Of a DNA stretch of 64,000 nucleotides, positions 61,001 through 64,000 are shown in pieces; positions within the stretch are counted from its first letter, which is position 1; each line of letters opens with the position of its first letter. The stretch comes from Diadema setosum (taxonomy: Eukaryota > Echinodermata > Echinoidea > Diadematoida > Diadematidae). The stretch lies in contig CM067059.1 in assembly GCA_033980235.1 (NCBI GenBank), positions 14,081,600 through 14,145,599 of the forward strand, written 5' to 3'. The notes under the pieces are model-generated. The model was not told the DNA's origin. It searched no databases and was given only the letters and a program-made list of their open reading frames with translations. The position numbers and the translations under genes are program-made.

Positions 61001-64000
61001 GACAAGCAATATTATTTTCTACGTGTAGATAGAGTAACTGCGTCAGTAAGCGGCCGTACAGCCGTTCGCGGCAGGTACAACATACACGGTAATATACAGC
61101 TAAACACAGCATTGCACTGTTACATGCACAATACACATATACTAACACACTAGCAATCAACAAAACCAACCGATAAAATGGGCACGATCTCTGACGAAAG
61201 TGAAATTTTCTCACCTGAATGACAACATATTGCATCCAAAATGAAATTTTCGGTACTTCTTAACATAACAGTTAAGAAACAATGGTCCAAGAAACTGGAT
61301 TTTTTGTCGTTTTCTCGATGTTCATGGATTTTGAAAACATATCCTCACGTAAAATAGTATTTTCGCGAGCCGATGTGGGCCGCCATTTTTTTCGGAAAGT
61401 GGATGTTACCATCGAAAAAAATGAGAAAAACATCAACAACACCGCCAGAATTGCGATCTTGTTTTGCGGCCAATGCATGTGTGCACGCTATTTTCACGTG
61501 CTTTCGCAATGGGAATTGGCGCTTACGCAATGTTCGCGAGACATGTGAAGGCGTTCAGCTAAAGATCGCGGAGCACGCGCGTATTGCACAGGGATTGTAC
61601 ATCGTGCCGCAAGCAGAAATACTACGTCTGCATATCGCCCTTATCGGCGAAAATTGTGCCGGGTTTTGCCCTAGTAAATCATGAAAACTGCGTTGGTCAA
61701 TGATAAATTTCTTTCATGAAAACAATTGCGTTAATTAATAAACTTGTCTATGATATATGAAATGGTTGAAAATAATTTGCCTGATTTGTTTACAAGTTGG
61801 AAAAACTCTTAACAATGCTTAAACTGCCGCAAACGGGATATTTTACTCTATCCATCAATACCATTTTCATGTGATTTCTTTTAGATACAGGATCATGAAT
61901 GCAGTGGCGAGCTCAACCAGACACAAAGTAAGTGAAGTACCTTGGGTGCTTCCTGCATTTCAGTAGTCTTCTACTTGTTCATATCGAATATCAAAAGTTT
62001 ACATTTACAATTTTACATTATTTTTATACATTGGTACGGTACTAGCGGTAGATCTAGTCGGTACCACTACCAGTATTTAGAGCAGAACAGTCTAAGCCCT
62101 GATAAAAGCCCCAACTTTCGGCCGGCCTCCAAAATCCGGACACTTATCACTTTATATCACAAGCCAGCAAATTCTACTGACCTGTTACAACACACGCATA
62201 TCACATTGTTTCACATTTGTTACAGGCACACTCGTCCACCACAAGAAAGTGCCTTAGTCACCTAAAAAAAAATCCATCTAAAATCCCAAATTTTGCCATC
62301 AAAAATGCAAAATCGCCGTAACTTTTCCAAAGCGTGCACGGATTAGTTCCCGTGTAAAGAATTGGGGTCGCCAAAAGAGCGCTAAAAATTGAAAAATTAC
62401 GCCGTTCTGTTGCGAGATTTTTCGCTTAACGCAAGCTCAGAGTGTACAATGGTATCCTCAAATTCACAAAAGAAAAACAAAATCTCCATATGTGCCGATG
62501 CAGTAAATAAATGTACAGGGGCTGGATGCAAGTGCAGAGTCACCAAAATTCGGACACGAACGGACGCTGCAACGTCCCTGATGCAACCTTGCGCCAACAA
62601 GGTCTGGCTCGCGCTCATTTTTCAGCGGCCTTGTATGCGTAATGGCATTGTGCGCGTGTCCGAATTTTTGGGAATTGACAAGATGATAATATTTGTCGCT
62701 TCTGTGAAATTTTATGATGTATTTAACAAAATCAAAATTGGAAAAAAGTAGGTTGATATATTTAACATACATTATTATAAGTATAATTTTGTAGAGTATT
62801 ATTTGAGTTGAACAGATATTGCAAAAAAGCTTTAAAAGTGTCCGAAAATTCGGGGTTTTACTCTATACATTATTTAAATAGAAGTAACCATATGGATGTT
62901 CAGCACTCTCTTATTTCAATTTGACTTTGTATTACAATAGCAGTATGTACAAGTTTATAAGTATCACTTCTGTATCACTCTTGATTGCAAGTATCAATGC
63001 AGAGGAAAATCAAAGAAGTGATGAATGTTATGTGCAACACTGGTAAGAAGTGACAAAACCCTTACAAGTTTAATATAGGCAAATGCTGAAAGGTTCTCTC
63101 CCTGAGAACATATTTGAAGTCATTATACTGCATAGCTGTCTGTACCTATGTTTTTGTTGTTTTTCTACTGAGAAAACTCTCTGAACAAATTAAATGAACA
63201 AACTTGCACCATCTGATCAAGTGCAACCAAATGTGTGCATGTGTGAAGTGTGTTTTACTGTTGTTTGACAACTATGAACATAAACATGACTTTGCAGACT
63301 GATCAAAATACTGTAATCTAATACAATGGCTTTTTCGTGCCTTGACTTCCTTGATGCAGATGGACCAAGATCAGACCTGTATTTGTTCAAATTACTGGAA
63401 GAGTATCAAGAGACACAGAAGCACATGGAAACTCAGGTAAAGATATTAAATTCTGCGTACTCACACAACAAAACTGACCTTTATGAGTAGCAGGGTATTT
63501 ATCTATTGACTCATTCAAATAGCTTCTTTGTAGCTGGAGATTCTTCATCATTTTAAGTTCCGATAATTGCATTTACCATGGCAGCGGTCAGGAAACAAAA
63601 AATTATCCTGAAACTCCAAACTGATCACTCGTATTAAAAGTGTATCCATGGTAAAACTTGCTTTAACTGTACCTTTTCAGAGGGATCCCCAAAAAGTATA
63701 ATCAAACATGTGTTAACCCCGGAATCTTCATAGTAATGTTTATGTGGAAGACATTTAAAACTGTTGTCTGATTGAGAAATGCACAAATGATGCTTGATAG
63801 GTGTCATTTCATATAAAAGATGTTTCTTAAGTTTTGATTGTGTTTTATTTCTTTGTTTTATTTTATTTTATTTTTTTTTTTTTGGGGGGGTGGGGGTTGT
63901 CAGGAAAAGGGAGCATTCCTGTTTACAAATGAAATTGATGTGCTTAATTTATATTCTTTTTACTTGTTCTCAGCTGAAGAACCTCAGCCTGCAGTGCAGA
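57057..64000 (+). CDS. Unrecognised coiled-coil protein gene, 5' part (8 exons, runs off the window)
   Basis: Exons 57057-57122, 58103-58702, 59043-59108, 60136-60203, 60580-60796, 61885-61927, 63360-63436 and 63974 onward. Every junction is GT-AG and all phases agree (0,0,0,2,0,1,0), giving 388 residues so far. Residues 1-222 are polar, acidic and Ser-rich, probably disordered. From about 223 to 300 the sequence has heptad-like leucines with many E/K (LQKSQRTIKALNKTN, LTRLTETLADES, LLREELDASRKL), typical of a coiled coil, and the same character resumes near 360 (LYLFKLLEEYQETQKH). I do not recognise the family. Centrosomal, ciliary or cytoskeletal roles are common for such proteins, but nothing here proves one. 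First exon and start are the weakest parts. Confidence 0.72.
57636..57663. repeat. (GAA)n microsatellite
   Basis: About nine GAA/AAG triplets within intron 1 of the coiled-coil gene. Confidence 0.9.
57969..58020. repeat. (GT)n microsatellite near an acceptor
   Basis: A GT run with C interruptions, about 80 bp upstream of the exon-2 acceptor at 58103. Confidence 0.9.
58103..58702 (+). CDS. Coiled-coil gene exon 2 (acidic, disordered part)
   Basis: Acceptor ccctgtcattt(t)n-ccag before 58103 and donor ATTCTG|GTATGT at 58702; 200 codons, phase 0 at both ends. Composition is D/E/S/K-rich with runs such as DDNADDDDGS, plus a short RRSVSLVNIGG motif. GC content and codon use are clearly higher than in the flanking introns. 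An internal ATG at 58181 is the fallback start if exon 1 is wrong. Confidence 0.8.
58777..58937. mobile_element. 161-bp inverted-repeat MITE, coiled-coil gene intron 2
   Basis: GAGGCCCGTTGCATAAAAAA plus GTTACGT at the left, ACGTAACTTTTCTGGGCAAC plus AGGCTC at the right: inverted arms of about 27 bp with a few mismatches. AACGTAACTTTT also occurs internally. Confidence 0.7.
59043..59108 (+). CDS. Coiled-coil gene exon 3
   Basis: Acceptor cattttgaatttcag, donor TATAAG|GTAAGA; 22 codons, phase 0 both sides. The peptide EDKLQKSQRTIKALNKTNK begins the predicted coiled coil. Confidence 0.75.
59795..60055. repeat. Direct duplication, 182 bp offset
   Basis: About 78 bp starting AAAATTATCTTCGATGATCT (59795) recurs at 59977 with about seven mismatches (shared core TTTTGTAGACAACATCATAG). 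The roughly 100 bp between the copies is unrelated. Confidence 0.8.
60136..60203 (+). CDS. Coiled-coil gene exon 4
   Basis: Acceptor ctgtttgctccgcag, donor GAGAGGA|GTGAGT; 68 bp, phase 0 in and 2 out. It encodes DELTRLTETLADESSSRQLL and continues the heptad pattern. Confidence 0.78.
60415..60487. mobile_element. 73-bp GC-rich hairpin, coiled-coil gene intron 4
   Basis: CCTGTCTACAGCGGCCACCC at 60415-60434 faces GGGTGGCCGCTGTAGACAG at 60468-60486, a perfect 19-bp inverted repeat with a 33-bp loop. The sequence is much more GC-rich than the intron, typical of a minimal foldback or excision-prone MITE end pair. Confidence 0.7.
60580..60796 (+). CDS. Coiled-coil gene exon 5
   Basis: Acceptor caaattttttgacag, donor TCAACT|GTAAGT; 217 bp, phase 2 in and 0 out. 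It completes REELDASRKLCCELYEHLL, then a basic patch (AKRRSHD) and an AAVQTDE motif, a QTD-type element seen in many scaffold proteins. The heptads end near AKRR. Confidence 0.8.
61885..61927 (+). CDS. Coiled-coil gene exon 6 (small)
   Basis: Acceptor gatttcttttag before 61885, donor CACAAA|GTAAGT at 61927; 43 bp, phase 0 in and 1 out. It encodes IQDHECSGELNQTQ. A second acceptor six bases downstream (atacag, exon from 61891) keeps the frame and would drop two residues. It is small, so it could be alternatively used. Confidence 0.6.
63360..63436 (+). CDS. Coiled-coil gene exon 7
   Basis: Acceptor ccttgacttccttgatgcag, donor ACTCAG|GTAAAG; 77 bp, phase 1 in and 0 out. It encodes GPRSDLYLFKLLEEYQET and on to HMETQ, amphipathic and heptad-like. 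Confidence 0.75.
63974..64000 (+). CDS. Coiled-coil gene exon 8, cut by the window edge
   Basis: Acceptor tctttttacttgttctcag before 63974, then an open phase-0 frame reading LKNLSLQCR to the last base. The rest of the gene is outside the window. Confidence 0.65.

Overview
The window looks like nuclear DNA of an invertebrate deuterostome, most likely an echinoderm or close relative. It has small exons with GT-AG introns, canonical poly(A) signals, dense (CA)n/(GAG)n/poly-C microsatellites, many short inverted-repeat transposons, and TTAGGG-type interstitial repeats. The species guess rests on composition and on recurrent 'aggcctac' words, so it is weak. Nothing prokaryotic, viral or organellar was recognised.

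Three protein-coding genes can be built. (1) MLH3, minus strand, is the meiotic and mismatch-repair MutL homologue. A 3.3-kb first coding exon (40545-37215) carries the GHKL ATPase. Small exons at 36963-36772, 35895-35711, 34877-34736, 34311-34049, 33336-33234 and 31939-31782 carry the endonuclease domain, and a probable last exon lies 6.4 kb away at 25337-25248. All junction phases agree. The predicted protein is 1487 aa, close to the roughly 1450 aa of vertebrate MLH3, and all endonuclease motifs are intact. (2) A ZC2HC1-family gene, plus strand (48013-49701 and 50539-50787, 645 aa), has two C2HC zinc fingers behind a long charged, helical N-terminus and is closest in layout to ZC2HC1C. (3) An unrecognised coiled-coil gene, plus strand, has eight phase-compatible exons from 57057 and runs off the right edge. 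MLH3 and the ZC2HC1 gene are divergent, as I recall MLH3 and ZC2HC1C to be at human 14q24.3, so this may be old microsynteny.

Region by region: 1-22.9 kb has no assignable gene but many simple repeats, a tandem array folded into an inverted repeat (11.6-12.0 kb), a telomere-like block (14.3 kb), an 0.8-kb inverted-repeat element full of ATCCGC motifs (17.6-18.4 kb) and GC-richer stretches (19.2-19.6 and 20.8-22.2 kb). From 22.9 to 40.6 kb lies the MLH3 gene, with small inverted-repeat elements in several introns. From 40.6 to 48 kb is the divergent intergenic region, crowded with inverted-repeat elements, one of which encloses a telomere-like block. From 48 to 51 kb is the ZC2HC1 gene. From 51 to 57 kb is intergenic DNA with two pogo-like MITEs. 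From 57 to 64 kb is the coiled-coil gene.

MLH3 partners with MLH1 in mismatch repair and meiotic crossover resolution. No functional link to the other two genes can be read from the sequence.
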